From positions 51,602 through 115,601 of the forward strand of contig JAFXCP010000006.1 in the NCBI GenBank assembly GCA_017521405.1: DNA of 64,000 bases, in the 5' to 3' direction. Made by a program: the position numbers and the translations under genes. The notes below the pieces were generated by a model. That model made no database searches, had not been told where the DNA came from, and was given only the letters and a program-made list of their open reading frames with translations. This document shows, piece by piece, positions 51,461-61,006 of the stretch (position 1 is its first letter; the number at the start of each line of letters is the position of its first letter). This DNA comes from Akkermansia sp. GTDB taxonomy: Bacteria; Verrucomicrobiota; Verrucomicrobiia; Verrucomicrobiales; Akkermansiaceae.

Positions 51461-52354
51461 TTAGAAGCAGAAATGCTGCCACCCGGAACCAAGCTCGGAA
51501 GCACCTTCCGCGACAAGGGAGCCGATGCAGAAAAGCGGCATCGGAAGGGAAAGAGAGGGAAGTCGCTCAGCCAAAGCGGGAGGGAAAGCCATAAGCAGCT
51601 CGTAATCCTCCCCATCACAAAGAGCCTGTTGAGGCGTGCAGCCGGCATGGCAAGGCAAAGCCTCCGTAGAGAGAGCAAAACCACACTGCGAGGCTTGCGC
51701 CAGACGCGGCAAATCGGTTGCTAACCCATCAGAAAGGTCCATCATTGCAGAAGGGCGCATATCGGCCTCCATGAGCGCTCTGGCGAGGGATACACGCGGT
51801 TCAAAATCCAAATGTCTGCCGCTGGGGAAAGAGCCCCCCAGCCGTCCGGAAACGTAGAGTAAATCTCCGGGGCTACCCCCGGACCTCAAAACGGCTTTGC
51901 CATGCTCTACCCTCCCGGTCAGCGCCACGTTGATAACAAGGCCATCGTATGGCAGGGAGGATGTCTCCCCCCCGGCAATGGAAATATGGTAGCCGGAGGC
52001 GAGCGCCGCCATTCCCCTGTAAACACCCTCCAGAAGGCTCACAGGCCTCGATGGGTGGCAAAGCAGGGTAATGAGGGCATGCTCCGGCAAACCGCCCATA
52101 GCGGCAATATCGGAGACAGCGCGGGCGAGTGCTTTGCGGCCGATGCGCTCCGGCTCCGTCCCCGGGAGGAAATGGACCCCTTCCACCACTACATCCGTTT
52201 TCAGCAGAGAATCCCACCGGGCATCCCTTTGCACCACGGCACAATCATCCCCGGCACCATGCAGGAGCCTATCGTTGGAGGGGAGCAGGGGCAGTAAGCG
52301 ACGGAGAACAGCATTCTCCCCCAAGGCAGAAAGCGGTGTATGGGGCATGGTCAT
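51461..52354 (-). CDS. thiL: Thiamine-monophosphate kinase
   Basis: Makes thiamine diphosphate from thiamine monophosphate. The 297-aa protein has HGAGDDCAVV, LLKTDVVVEGVHFL, GRKALARAVSDIAAMGG, ISIAGGETSSLP, and MMDLSDGLATDLPRLA with LCDGEDYELLMA, the expected ThiL motifs. The ATG at 52354 overlaps the CPBP gene stop by one base (TGATG), so it is preferred over the longer ORF. It is the last gene of the run that starts at 60985. Confidence 0.95.
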   Translation of the reverse strand: MTMPHTPLSALGENAVLRRLLPLLPSNDRLLHGAGDDCAVVQRDARWDSLLKTDVVVEGVHFLPGTEPERIGRKALARAVSDIAAMGGLPEHALITLLCHPSRPVSLLEGVYRGMAALASGYHISIAGGETSSLPYDGLVINVALTGRVEHGKAVLRSGGSPGDLLYVSGRLGGSFPSGRHLDFEPRVSLARALMEADMRPSAMMDLSDGLATDLPRLAQASQCGFALSTEALPCHAGCTPQQALCDGEDYELLMAFPPALAERLPSLSLPMPLFCIGSLVAEGASELGSGWQHFCF

Positions 52355-53163
52355 CAGGTAAAGAGGATAAGAACGCAAAGAACGGAAAGAGCATTAAACA
52401 CGGCATGGATGGCGATGGGTAGCCACAGGGTTTTGGCTCTCTCGTACGCCATGCACTGCACCATACCGAACAGGAACAGAGGAACCGCCTGCGGAAGTGC
52501 CACATGCACCGCGCTGAAAAGCAGTGCGGATGCCAACATGGCCGGAATAGCACCGCCCCAGTGTTTCAGGATATTGTAAAGAATCCCTCGGAAACAACAC
52601 TCCTCCGCAAGGGGCGCCACAATAACCGCCATGATGATAAGGAGAATCCTTGTCCCCGTGGAGCCTTGTGCAATGTGGTAAATAACATCCTGATACAGGG
52701 GACTCCCCGTTTGCTCTGCCACGTATTGCAGGAATCCCATACTTTCCAGAATCTGGGAAGGTATTATAATGGCAGCAAGAGCAAGGAAAAGCCATGCCAC
52801 TAAGCGCTTGAGACCTATGTGTGTCTCCGGGCGCCATGGTAAACGCACTATGCAGAGAATAATGAGCGGAAGATAAATCAGAATTTGCGAGGCAAGGGAG
52901 GAAACAAGCTCAAGCGTGGAAAGGGGCTCCCTGCTTGTGTATCCTGCGGAATCAGAGAGCAAGGGAAGTGCCGTAGCACCCGTATAAATCAGGAAAAAGA
53001 AAAGAGCCAGCAGCTGCTCCCACAGAGCAGGGAAGCCCTTCTCGGGAAACATAGGCACCTGTGGGGTCGCGATTTTTTTTCTCAGCATGCCGAAGAAAAC
53101 CGGTAGCAAGCAGAGCGCCAAACTGCCCAAAAGAATAATGAGAGCTAAAGTCGTATAGTGCAT
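52354..53163 (-). CDS. CPBP-family intramembrane metalloprotease
   Basis: The 269-aa membrane protein has about seven or eight spans. The CPBP/Abi catalytic motifs are present: APLAEECCFRGILY (EExxxR) and SAVHVALPQAVPLFLFG (FxxxH), then HAVFNAL. Related proteins are CAAX proteases or bacteriocin-immunity proteins. Coupled to thiL by overlap and 15 bases after the phosphopantetheinyl transferase gene. Substrate unknown. Confidence 0.92.
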   Translation of the reverse strand: MHYTTLALIILLGSLALCLLPVFFGMLRKKIATPQVPMFPEKGFPALWEQLLALFFFLIYTGATALPLLSDSAGYTSREPLSTLELVSSLASQILIYLPLIILCIVRLPWRPETHIGLKRLVAWLFLALAAIIIPSQILESMGFLQYVAEQTGSPLYQDVIYHIAQGSTGTRILLIIMAVIVAPLAEECCFRGILYNILKHWGGAIPAMLASALLFSAVHVALPQAVPLFLFGMVQCMAYERAKTLWLPIAIHAVFNALSVLCVLILFT

Positions 53164-53178
53164 AGAGAGAATGAATGG

Positions 53179-53751
53179 TTAATAGACCAGAGCCCCGCAA
53201 TAGCCGGGCATGGGAGAGAATAAACGGATTTGCAGAGCTGTATCGAACTGGGGAATAATTCGCCCATCCTTGTAAATGAAAGGATATTGCTTAGCATTCC
53301 ACATGCTCTCACCTGCGTGTTTAACCAGAGCCTCCGAGGCGCACCAGCAATCATAAAACTCGTGTTCCGGGCACCCGCGAGCCCGGAATGCAAGCCATTG
53401 TTCCTCCGCCATAAATCGGGGTGCGAGTTGTTGGAAATTGCGCGTGCGGATGTATTCAACATCCACCCCTATTTCCGCATGATGGAAAGCAAGGCACAGG
53501 CAGTCCCGGGAGTGGCTGATGTTAAAATGAATCCCGGGAGAGAAAGGCTTATCGTGTTCTCCCGTCCGAATGAGAACTTCCTGTGGGGCGCAATGGCTGC
53601 GGCGCGCTAACTCCATTCGGAGTATCGCGCGGGAGAAGAGAGCCGTTTTCCCACGGCGCAGCCTCTCCGCCTTCTCCTCTTCCGGCAGCATGGATAATGC
53701 TTCTTCCTGAGAGAATGGCAAATCCGCAAAATGGTATATAAGGTAGTCCAT
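53179..53751 (-). CDS. Sfp-type 4'-phosphopantetheinyl transferase
   Basis: The 190-aa protein resembles Sfp/AcpT enzymes that attach phosphopantetheine to carrier proteins. Motifs are GEHDKPFSPGIHFNISHS and LCLAFHHAEIGVDVEYI, with the metal-binding Asp and Glu. The last motif, usually WxxKEA, reads WCASEALVK: the motif Lys is replaced by Ser, while a Lys follows three residues after Glu-Ala. It may be active or weakened. No polyketide or peptide synthase is in the window, so the carrier protein is unknown. Confidence 0.85.
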   Translation of the reverse strand: MDYLIYHFADLPFSQEEALSMLPEEEKAERLRRGKTALFSRAILRMELARRSHCAPQEVLIRTGEHDKPFSPGIHFNISHSRDCLCLAFHHAEIGVDVEYIRTRNFQQLAPRFMAEEQWLAFRARGCPEHEFYDCWCASEALVKHAGESMWNAKQYPFIYKDGRIIPQFDTALQIRLFSPMPGYCGALVY

Positions 53752-53757
53752 GGCAGC

Positions 53758-54249
53758 CTATAGTGTTATGTGACGAAGACGGAGGCTTTGAGCATCTAAC
53801 ACGGCAAAGCCCGGTTTTTCCTGTCGCCCGTATATTTCTCCGGGGTTAATGAGCGGAACCTTGCCTATCTTCTCTACGGCAGCACAGTGCGTGTGCCCAT
53901 AGAAAACAGCATCATAAATTCCCCTTTGTGCGGCCTTTTGTGCAGTCCACGGCAGGTGGCACATGAAGAATAGCCTTTGCCCGAGACGAAGCTCTGCCGT
54001 ATCCCCATGCAAACAAACATGGGGATACTGCTCTGCTACACGGTAAAAGGCATGGCGGTCATACTCATTATTACCAAAAACCACATCCAGAGCCTGTGTC
54101 CATTCCTCGCAGAGCATACGGAACGTAGAAAGCATAGCCAAATCCCCCAAACAAAGTAAATGCTCACAGCCGGCTTCTCGTGCAGCGTGAAGTGCCAGTA
54201 GCAGGTGTGTGGTGTGGTCATGAATGTCGGAGAGAATGGCAATGCACAT
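53758..54249 (-). CDS. YfcE/MJ0936-type metallophosphoesterase
   Basis: The 163-aa protein begins MCIAILSDIHDHTTHLL, with ligands D-x-H. It continues with HLLCLGDLAML (GD), VVFGNNEYDRH (GN), FFMCHLP and FYGHTHCA (GHTH), then INPGEIYGRQ, the standard order of calcineurin-like phosphoesterases. The ATG at 54249 is used because the longer ORF reads through the end of the preceding gene. It lies five bases after the 54255 gene. Probable phosphodiesterase of unknown substrate. Confidence 0.92.
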   Translation of the reverse strand: MCIAILSDIHDHTTHLLLALHAAREAGCEHLLCLGDLAMLSTFRMLCEEWTQALDVVFGNNEYDRHAFYRVAEQYPHVCLHGDTAELRLGQRLFFMCHLPWTAQKAAQRGIYDAVFYGHTHCAAVEKIGKVPLINPGEIYGRQEKPGFAVLDAQSLRLRHITL

Positions 54250-54254
54250 AAGAA

Positions 54255-56390
54255 TTACTGCGTGCTGAAGATGGGAGAAAACAGGAGAACCTTTTCCATT
54301 GGCTCCCCATAAGGTATGGCGGTGAGCATATCCTGTCCCACATACCAAAGAATTGTACCCTCCTCCATAGTTTGGTACAGAATAGGCTGTCCCTTTTCAT
54401 CCACGTAGCCACAATAGCGGGGGGTAATGTTAAGCACCTGCTGAAAATTGTGAGCCATTTCCTTGGCATAATCTGCACCGGCGTGCTGCCGGAACCAGCG
54501 GGAATACGCTTCTTCTGCCTCCTTGGTTTCCTGCGCGGGAGAAATCCAGCAAGTCCCATGGAGTGGCACATTCTTCCTCTCTTGCTGTAAGCGGCGGAAG
54601 GACTTAATGTGTTTTTTGAGGGTGGGAGCATAGTGCATGCCGGAAATCGCTTTCCAACTGTGCAGCTCCAGTACTCGTACCAGTGTGCTGTACACATATG
54701 CCTTAGCAAGAGCCGGACAATCCTCGCTTTCTAAATTAAGCACGTTGGTAAGCACGGCCGGAATACTGGCCGACATGAGGAAACGGGGCTTATTGTCCAG
54801 AATAGCAATCTTATGAAGCGGTGTTGTATCGATTTTTCGGCTCCAGACGTGGTGTGGATCCTGCCATTCCACTTTGCGCTGGTGGCTCATGGATTTAGCC
54901 GGGTCCAGCCCGGAACGCAGAAAGACCACGCGCTTATTCCGCACCACCGGCGATTCGTCGGCATAACACACTTCTCCCTCCGCATTCGTAAGCTCAAAAA
55001 TCGGCCGGCGGAGTGCCGGGTTAGAGAATAATTCATCCAGCAGTTGAAGCTGCTGCCGTGTTGCCGGAAACGCACTCGGGAAGGTACCTTTTTCCCCCAG
55101 CAGACACGCCGTGGCATCTTCCAACTGCTTCGGTGTTAAATCCCGGCGGTAGACTCTTATACCATTCTGCACTTCATCCGCATCCGGCAAAATATCTCGT
55201 ATTTTCAACCACTCCGCAGCCGGGGGATAATGCTCTGCCTGAACTCCCAGCAGCATCTCCCTGTACTGTGCATACGTGTGGGCAGAGGGAAAAAGTCTCA
55301 TTCCCTTCAGCATATTCTCCGCACTTCGGAGACTACGAGCTACCTGCTGCTCTTCCTTACGGAGGGGAATAAGGTGTTTTTCGGCAATTCCGTAGGCATC
55401 CCTCGCATCGGCATAAAGCTCAAGCAAGCGGGAAACTTCCCCGGCCCTGGCTTGCAGCTCGGAGATGTCCTCCTCCGGCTTTCCCTGAAAAACGATGGGG
55501 GAGAAAGGCTTTTGCAACTGCGCCAGTGCTTCCTCCTTCTGCCGGAGCATGTTTTCCTGCTCAATAGTACAAATTTTTTGCCAGCGCACATTCAGCTCCG
55601 GGCGATACTCTCCCACCATTTGCCGCAACCGCTCAATTTGAGCCTTGGTGCCGATGGAAACCCCATCCGCATATTCGCGCCGCTCCGCCTGTCGCAGTAA
55701 GAGATCGAGTTGTGTGCATTTTTCCTGAATGCTCTGCAGCCGGTTTCGTAGTTTTTGGGCTTCCTCGTGCGTGCGGGAACAGAAGAGTCGATTCAACCCG
55801 GTATCGTAAGCGTGCAACCTGTTTTCCGCCTGCCCCCACAGGCCTTCTATTCGCGTGGCTGCCAGTACATCGGCGGCATGTGCGGCTTTCTTTTGCAGGA
55901 AAAATCCTGCACTGTACAGCCCGCCGAGCAGTAGAAGCACCAAAATTGCCGGACGCCGCATGCGGGATACCAGCCCCTTCTGCCCCAATCGGCGTTGGAG
56001 TGCATTGCGGTATTGCTCCATCTGGCGCCACTCTGCGGCATCTGCGGAGTGGGTAAGCTGTTGCTGAAGAGACTTCAGCTCCTTATGCTTTTTTTTCAGC
56101 TCCCGAGGGGGTAGGGAGAGGATGAGTTCCGGCTCCCTGTGGTATTCCTCCAGTAGTTGCACAAGGCGTTTCCGCGAGCGTATGGCTTTGTGGTGGTGTT
56201 GCTCTAACTCCTCCTTTTCAAAAGAAAAAAGCTCCCCGTGCAGCAAGTGGTATAACTCCTCTCTGGCCCACTTATCCAGAGGGTTAGTCTGCAGAAGCTC
56301 CTCTAAATAGGCACGTGCCTCCTCGCGTTTCCCGGCTCTGGCCAAACGCTGGAGTTTTGCTTGCTGCGGAGTCTTTCTCTGCCGTCTCAT
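54255..56390 (-). CDS. Coiled-coil membrane protein of the GTPase operon
   Basis: The 711-aa protein has a helical, TPR-like N-terminus (residues 10-50, RLARAGKREEARAYLEELLQTNP), charged coiled-coil helices (about 55-140), one membrane span (about 147-165, PAILVLLLLGGLYSAGFF), further coiled coil (about 170-330) and a C-terminal region without recognised motifs (about 340-711). The ATG at 56390 overlaps the preceding gene by four bases (ATGA), so the two are coupled. A structural or membrane-tether role in a complex with the two upstream proteins is inferred. I know no family for it. Confidence 0.8.
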   Translation of the reverse strand: MRRQRKTPQQAKLQRLARAGKREEARAYLEELLQTNPLDKWAREELYHLLHGELFSFEKEELEQHHHKAIRSRKRLVQLLEEYHREPELILSLPPRELKKKHKELKSLQQQLTHSADAAEWRQMEQYRNALQRRLGQKGLVSRMRRPAILVLLLLGGLYSAGFFLQKKAAHAADVLAATRIEGLWGQAENRLHAYDTGLNRLFCSRTHEEAQKLRNRLQSIQEKCTQLDLLLRQAERREYADGVSIGTKAQIERLRQMVGEYRPELNVRWQKICTIEQENMLRQKEEALAQLQKPFSPIVFQGKPEEDISELQARAGEVSRLLELYADARDAYGIAEKHLIPLRKEEQQVARSLRSAENMLKGMRLFPSAHTYAQYREMLLGVQAEHYPPAAEWLKIRDILPDADEVQNGIRVYRRDLTPKQLEDATACLLGEKGTFPSAFPATRQQLQLLDELFSNPALRRPIFELTNAEGEVCYADESPVVRNKRVVFLRSGLDPAKSMSHQRKVEWQDPHHVWSRKIDTTPLHKIAILDNKPRFLMSASIPAVLTNVLNLESEDCPALAKAYVYSTLVRVLELHSWKAISGMHYAPTLKKHIKSFRRLQQERKNVPLHGTCWISPAQETKEAEEAYSRWFRQHAGADYAKEMAHNFQQVLNITPRYCGYVDEKGQPILYQTMEEGTILWYVGQDMLTAIPYGEPMEKVLLFSPIFSTQ

Positions 56391-59224
56391 GAGCCTTTCT
56401 GCTTTGTCTGCAACTGGAAGAGCCACACAAGATCTCCGTGTTCCCCCACATGGAGCCGCTTCAGCATCAGAATCAAGGTGCGCTTGTTGCGGGTGCGGTA
56501 GCGCTCCGTTTCATGAGCATATGCCTTGGAAAGACTGCGGGAAAGCACCTCACATATTCTTTGGCGAATCAGGCGGCGCGTCTCCGGGATTTGTAGTATC
56601 TCACCCAATTGGCGTCTGGCCTTGCGTGCCTGCCATTTGTCGGATATAGCCATCTCGTAACTCAGGGTGAGAGCCGGCTCCTTGCGGAATATCTGTTGCA
56701 GAATGTTGCAGAATACCTTGTTATTAAAGAGTTCGCAGTACTCGCTTTGCAACTTCTGGCGTTCCTTGCGGGAAAGCTCTGTATTATCCAACTCCATGCA
56801 AATGCGGTACAGATTAGCGAGACTGTAAGTGGCATTACCCTCCGGCACCTCCCCGCAGCAGCTGGTATTCGCCACGGTTTGGAAAACGCGCATCAACTGT
56901 TCTCCCGGGGGTAATTTAGATTGCAGAGAACATTCGAAGGTTGTTTCCGTCTCTGTTTCCGTGAGCAGTTTACTATTCCAAGCAATGCGGGGATTTGTTT
57001 CCTTATCGACCGGGGCTTCCGCCAAACTGTTATGCCCGCCTAAGCCCGGTAGCTGTACCTGCAGCTTGCCAATCTTTCGGTGTTGTTCCAGCTCGGTCCA
57101 CGGGTATACCTTCGGAACTTCCAAGAGAAGCTGGCAGCGTTTCCCCTTTTGCCGGATGCTAAGCTGAGTACTCTTAATCGCAAAAATGCTGCTATCCACC
57201 TTGGGTAAATCGGCGGGCTTATCCGCAGTAATGGGGAAGCCAAAACGCGGCACCAGAAGAACAGGGCTAAGATATTGCTCTGTTTCCGGAACGGGGAAAC
57301 CAATAATAACGGGAGCAGAACGGCATGTGGCGGAAATGAGACGCCCTCCGCGTTCCGTCAGCAATACATCCCCCATATCCTCTCCATTGGCGGCGGTGGA
57401 CAAACGCAAAATGTAAGTACCCTTTTTCTCTCCCGGTAAAATATGCAGCACACAGCCCGGCGCTTGCAAGGTTGTTCTTTGCGGCGGCAAAATCGTACCG
57501 TTCGGGGCAAAATCCGCCCGCACCCACTCCCCATAGTTCACTTGGCAGGGAGCTTGGTGCAGGAGCTGTTGTAATTTTTCCGGCAGGACATCTCCCGCCA
57601 AAACAGGCTGGGGCAGGAGGGCAATGCGCGGGGGCAAAGGTGCGGCATTCTGCTCGGTTTCCGCCGTTTTTTCGGCCTCGGTGGAGGCAAGCAGGGTGGT
57701 CTCCGGGGTGGGGGGGAGGAGCTTTGCGGTGTAGTGGCTAAAGGGCGGTTTGTGTAATTCCGAAAGTACCACGGGCTCCTGCTCCATCAGTTTGGCCCAT
57801 AGTTCCTTCTCTTCCTGCGTGAGAGCAGGGAGTAGCTCCTGCCGGTCCTTCCCATGCGAAACTTGCAGCAAATAAAACCTCACCAGTCGTCCTTCCGAAA
57901 TTTCCAACATGCGGCCGTATGCACAGAGCCTGCGCAGATATTGCGTGTGTTCTGAGGCTGTCAGTTCGCCGGAAATCGTGAGAATGCTCAGCAATTCCTT
58001 AAGCGCAGCCGTTTTGTCACCGGGCTTTTGGGGTGATACGGAGCCTATCTCCAGCGCAAGCTTTTGTAGCTGCACCCTGCTGGCATGCCACTCCTCCTGC
58101 GATGCGGCGAGATTTTCCAGCGCATTCAGGGCACTTTGCAGCACAGCGGTTTGATTTTCCTGCGCTATTTCTTCAGTCATCTGTGCCGGGGGGAGGGCAT
58201 AATCGATGATTTCATGCACTCCGGCTGCAATTCCCAGCACCAAAAGAACGGCGAATCCTCCCCCCAGCATAAGCCTCAGGGGATGCTGCCCTGGGGCAGA
58301 TTCATATCCGTAAATTTCCTCATCCGTCTCCTCTATGTAGGAATAATGCAAGCCATGGTCTTGCAGGATTTTTTGCACAGGAGGCGTTTCTGCCTTGGGG
58401 ATCGGGGGCTCCATGGCAGAACTTGCCGGCGGCAACCCCGGGGAAGCAGCGCTGACGGAGAGCTGCATTTCCGGGCCGATATGCAAAGCCGGGCGTTTTT
58501 GTCTTGCGGCTCTTTGTACCCAGGGGCATGCCTCTCCCACGGTAATGCGGCATGTCTCGGCAAAAGTATCCGTTTCATCACCGCAAGTGGTAAAGGTAAC
58601 CCCCCAGCCGTGGGTCGGAGTAAGCCAATCACTCTCGTGGAAAAGGTGCAGAATGCTGGTGGAGGCAATCCCCTTGGGAACGATAACGAGACAATCGCGC
58701 TCATAAGGCGGTGTAAAGAACGCTTTTGCGTTGGATTTATGCCCGGTAATCTTTTTCCAAGTGGGCTGAGCAGTAGCATCCGGCAAATCTTGCAGAGAAA
58801 GCTCCGGCTCGCCGGAAAGGTAAGCCGGCGGCCCGCTCCAGCACTTGCGCCAGAAACCCTTGTTTTGCAGCGCCAGCATAATACCTGCCGGGGTGGGGCC
58901 CAGCTCATTTCCCAAAAGTTCCAATACCTCGGCGCGGGTTAGGAGCAGGTGGTGAGCAATGTGGCAGGCTCGGCCGGTATAATCGGCTCCGGCCATTTGT
59001 GCACAGGTAAGCACATGGTACTGCTCCCCGCCGGATTCCAGTATGCGGTATGAATACTGTGCGCCACTCACTACCGGAAAGTCCGGCTCCCGGAAATTGC
59101 TCAGAGCCGTTACTCGGCGCCGGAGAATCCGGGGCATCTCCTGCGTGCAGGCAACCGTTCCATAGCCGGACAACGCTGAATCCAGCAAAGTCGGGGCACT
59201 GGTATGGATGAGCTGGTAAGACAT
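56387..59224 (-). CDS. GAP1-N2-like GTPase-associated membrane protein
   Basis: The 945-aa protein begins with a domain (about 1-240) that resembles GAP1-N2 of GTPase-associated systems: SALSGYGTVACTQEMP, YSYRILESGGEQYHVL, AGADYTGRACHIAHHLLL and WGVTFTTCG. Then come a Pro-rich linker, one membrane span (about 317-340), a helical region, and a large C-terminal part that includes a beta-rich section (about 540-770) and an all-helical end (about 800-945). It lies 18 bases after the GTPase gene. The assignment rests on remembered family patterns. By that family, it would be the adaptor/regulator of the GTPase. Confidence 0.7.
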   Translation of the reverse strand: MSYQLIHTSAPTLLDSALSGYGTVACTQEMPRILRRRVTALSNFREPDFPVVSGAQYSYRILESGGEQYHVLTCAQMAGADYTGRACHIAHHLLLTRAEVLELLGNELGPTPAGIMLALQNKGFWRKCWSGPPAYLSGEPELSLQDLPDATAQPTWKKITGHKSNAKAFFTPPYERDCLVIVPKGIASTSILHLFHESDWLTPTHGWGVTFTTCGDETDTFAETCRITVGEACPWVQRAARQKRPALHIGPEMQLSVSAASPGLPPASSAMEPPIPKAETPPVQKILQDHGLHYSYIEETDEEIYGYESAPGQHPLRLMLGGGFAVLLVLGIAAGVHEIIDYALPPAQMTEEIAQENQTAVLQSALNALENLAASQEEWHASRVQLQKLALEIGSVSPQKPGDKTAALKELLSILTISGELTASEHTQYLRRLCAYGRMLEISEGRLVRFYLLQVSHGKDRQELLPALTQEEKELWAKLMEQEPVVLSELHKPPFSHYTAKLLPPTPETTLLASTEAEKTAETEQNAAPLPPRIALLPQPVLAGDVLPEKLQQLLHQAPCQVNYGEWVRADFAPNGTILPPQRTTLQAPGCVLHILPGEKKGTYILRLSTAANGEDMGDVLLTERGGRLISATCRSAPVIIGFPVPETEQYLSPVLLVPRFGFPITADKPADLPKVDSSIFAIKSTQLSIRQKGKRCQLLLEVPKVYPWTELEQHRKIGKLQVQLPGLGGHNSLAEAPVDKETNPRIAWNSKLLTETETETTFECSLQSKLPPGEQLMRVFQTVANTSCCGEVPEGNATYSLANLYRICMELDNTELSRKERQKLQSEYCELFNNKVFCNILQQIFRKEPALTLSYEMAISDKWQARKARRQLGEILQIPETRRLIRQRICEVLSRSLSKAYAHETERYRTRNKRTLILMLKRLHVGEHGDLVWLFQLQTKQKGS

Positions 59225-59242
59225 ACGGGCGCAGGGCGTGTA

Positions 59243-60985
59243 CTAATTCTGGGCGGCCGGGATAAGAGCAGGCTCCACCTCGTGCAGAGCCCACAGCATG
59301 GGCTCCGTTACCCGGAAGGGGCGCACCTGCCCACTGGCAGGACCGATGAGCGTGGTGCCGCTGATTTCATCCCGGAATTCCACGGGCGATTCCCCCAGCG
59401 CACTGGCGGCAAAATAGCGCACATTGGCGGATATAGCCTCCGCATTTGTGCAGATATGCGGTGCAATGTTGAAAATAAACTGCCGCAAGCGTTCGGAATT
59501 GAGGTTAATATGCTCCGGCATAAACATACCATTGCGCGTGGCTGGCAGAAGAGGCTCCGGTCCCAGCAGGTGCTTCCATGTATCGCATTTCCCGATGATG
59601 ATGGCCATGGGAATATTCAGCTTTTCGGAAGGAGGCAGATTCAGGCGGGTGCGGAGGCGCATTTCCGATTCTGCCAGCAGCATTGCCTGCCGTCCCGGGC
59701 GGTACAGAGAATTCCGCAGCTGCGGGTCATTACTGCTGTCCTGGAGTAAGCGCCGGAATCCGGGGTTCGCCGTCGGGTCGAACAGGAAAAGAATGGCAGA
59801 GGCCACAGCCAGATGGTGGCTGCCCGGGGTCAGTGCCGTATCCCGCCCGGGCTGAAAATCCTCCCCGGCATTATCGTACAGCACAATGGAATGCGTCTCC
59901 CCATCCTTATTCAGGTTATAGATAAAAGGGCGGGGCATATTGGCAAACACACCATTTCTCCACACCTTGTGGTAGAGCCGCCCCTGCATTCGTGTTTTGC
60001 CAATATAAGCCTCCTGCGGAGTCTGGGCGGAGAAGAGGCGCTCGCACATATCATTGAGCGGTTCATTGCTCACGGGGTCTGCGTCCCGGAAAGGTAAGCC
60101 GAAATCCCTGGGAAACTGCAATTCCAGCTCCCGCACCAGAGAAGCCAGATAATACGTTTTACCCGCTGCCGGCACCCCCACCAATGAAATAATGTGCTGG
60201 TGGGTCTGGGAGAAGAAGGGCGGGAGCTTTTGGTGGCAATGGGGGCAGGCATACTCACTGCACGAAGAGCCACACGCATCCACCGGCATCCCCTGTGCAT
60301 TTGTCTCCTCCGGGAGGAAGCGGAGCATATCATCCTCGCCCAGAATATCATCCCCCATCAAATCCGGATGCACGGCAATGGCCAGCTCCTCTCCGGGTTT
60401 GAAAAACTCCCAGCAGGAAGGACAGCGCAGGGATTCCGGTCGGTGTGCAGGCAGGGGTGCTTCCTCCGGCTCCTCCGTGGTGTGCATGGCATAATCCGCC
60501 ACATCCAGAACATCATGCAGGTAAAAAGCGCAATGCTCCAGCCCTTGGAACGTGGCCAGAATACCTTGCGGTAATTCCCTGGCCACCACGGGCAGGCTCC
60601 TTAGCGCGTAGGGGCCGTACCACTCGCAAGCCTCTGCGTTATACAAGTACCATACGGAAGGGTCGTACTGGCTAAAATCCGGGCGCGAGGCCTCATTCCC
60701 ATACCAGCAGATAAAGCAACCGCCCTCCAGTACGAAGAGATACATCGTCTCCGGGCGAATAACCACATCCCCATTCATGCTAATGCCATTCAGAGAATAC
60801 CCGGCCACCTTGCCATGCGGGAAAAATCGGCAGGCTCCATCCCGCTGGGCGAAAGACCCGCCGCTCTGCGCGCGCATGCGCACGCGAAAAGTATTCTTTT
60901 CCCCGGCGCCTATCGTCATAAAGTTGCCGTCGGAGGTGCGTAATTTCGCTTTAAGGCAATCGTAAATGTAGAGTTGCTTATTCAT
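59243..60985 (-). CDS. GTPase with FHA-like N-terminus and Zn knuckles (DO-GTPase2-like)
   Basis: The 580-aa protein shows an FHA-like N-terminal beta domain (about 5-95, IGAGEKNTFRVRM, GYSLNGISMNGDVVIR), then a GYF-like segment (about 111-150, VWYLYNAEACEWYGPYAL). Two CxxC pairs follow (CPSC 188-191 and CPHC 247-250), which may bind zinc. The NTPase domain has Walker A GVPAAGKT (270-277) and YYLASLVREL, G3-like VLYDNAGED and G4-like IIIGKCD. This order resembles the double-GTPase type 2 proteins of predicted conflict systems. It is the first gene after a strong promoter and upstream of the GAP1-like partner. GTP specificity is inferred. Confidence 0.75.
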   Translation of the reverse strand: MNKQLYIYDCLKAKLRTSDGNFMTIGAGEKNTFRVRMRAQSGGSFAQRDGACRFFPHGKVAGYSLNGISMNGDVVIRPETMYLFVLEGGCFICWYGNEASRPDFSQYDPSVWYLYNAEACEWYGPYALRSLPVVARELPQGILATFQGLEHCAFYLHDVLDVADYAMHTTEEPEEAPLPAHRPESLRCPSCWEFFKPGEELAIAVHPDLMGDDILGEDDMLRFLPEETNAQGMPVDACGSSCSEYACPHCHQKLPPFFSQTHQHIISLVGVPAAGKTYYLASLVRELELQFPRDFGLPFRDADPVSNEPLNDMCERLFSAQTPQEAYIGKTRMQGRLYHKVWRNGVFANMPRPFIYNLNKDGETHSIVLYDNAGEDFQPGRDTALTPGSHHLAVASAILFLFDPTANPGFRRLLQDSSNDPQLRNSLYRPGRQAMLLAESEMRLRTRLNLPPSEKLNIPMAIIIGKCDTWKHLLGPEPLLPATRNGMFMPEHINLNSERLRQFIFNIAPHICTNAEAISANVRYFAASALGESPVEFRDEISGTTLIGPASGQVRPFRVTEPMLWALHEVEPALIPAAQN

Positions 60986-61006
60986 TTGCCCTGTATATCG
61001 CTAAAA

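Noticed and set aside
54250-54348. Longer start for the phosphoesterase
   Set aside because: It overlaps the end of the 711-aa gene in another frame; the family N-terminus (ILSDIHD) begins directly after the ATG at 54249.
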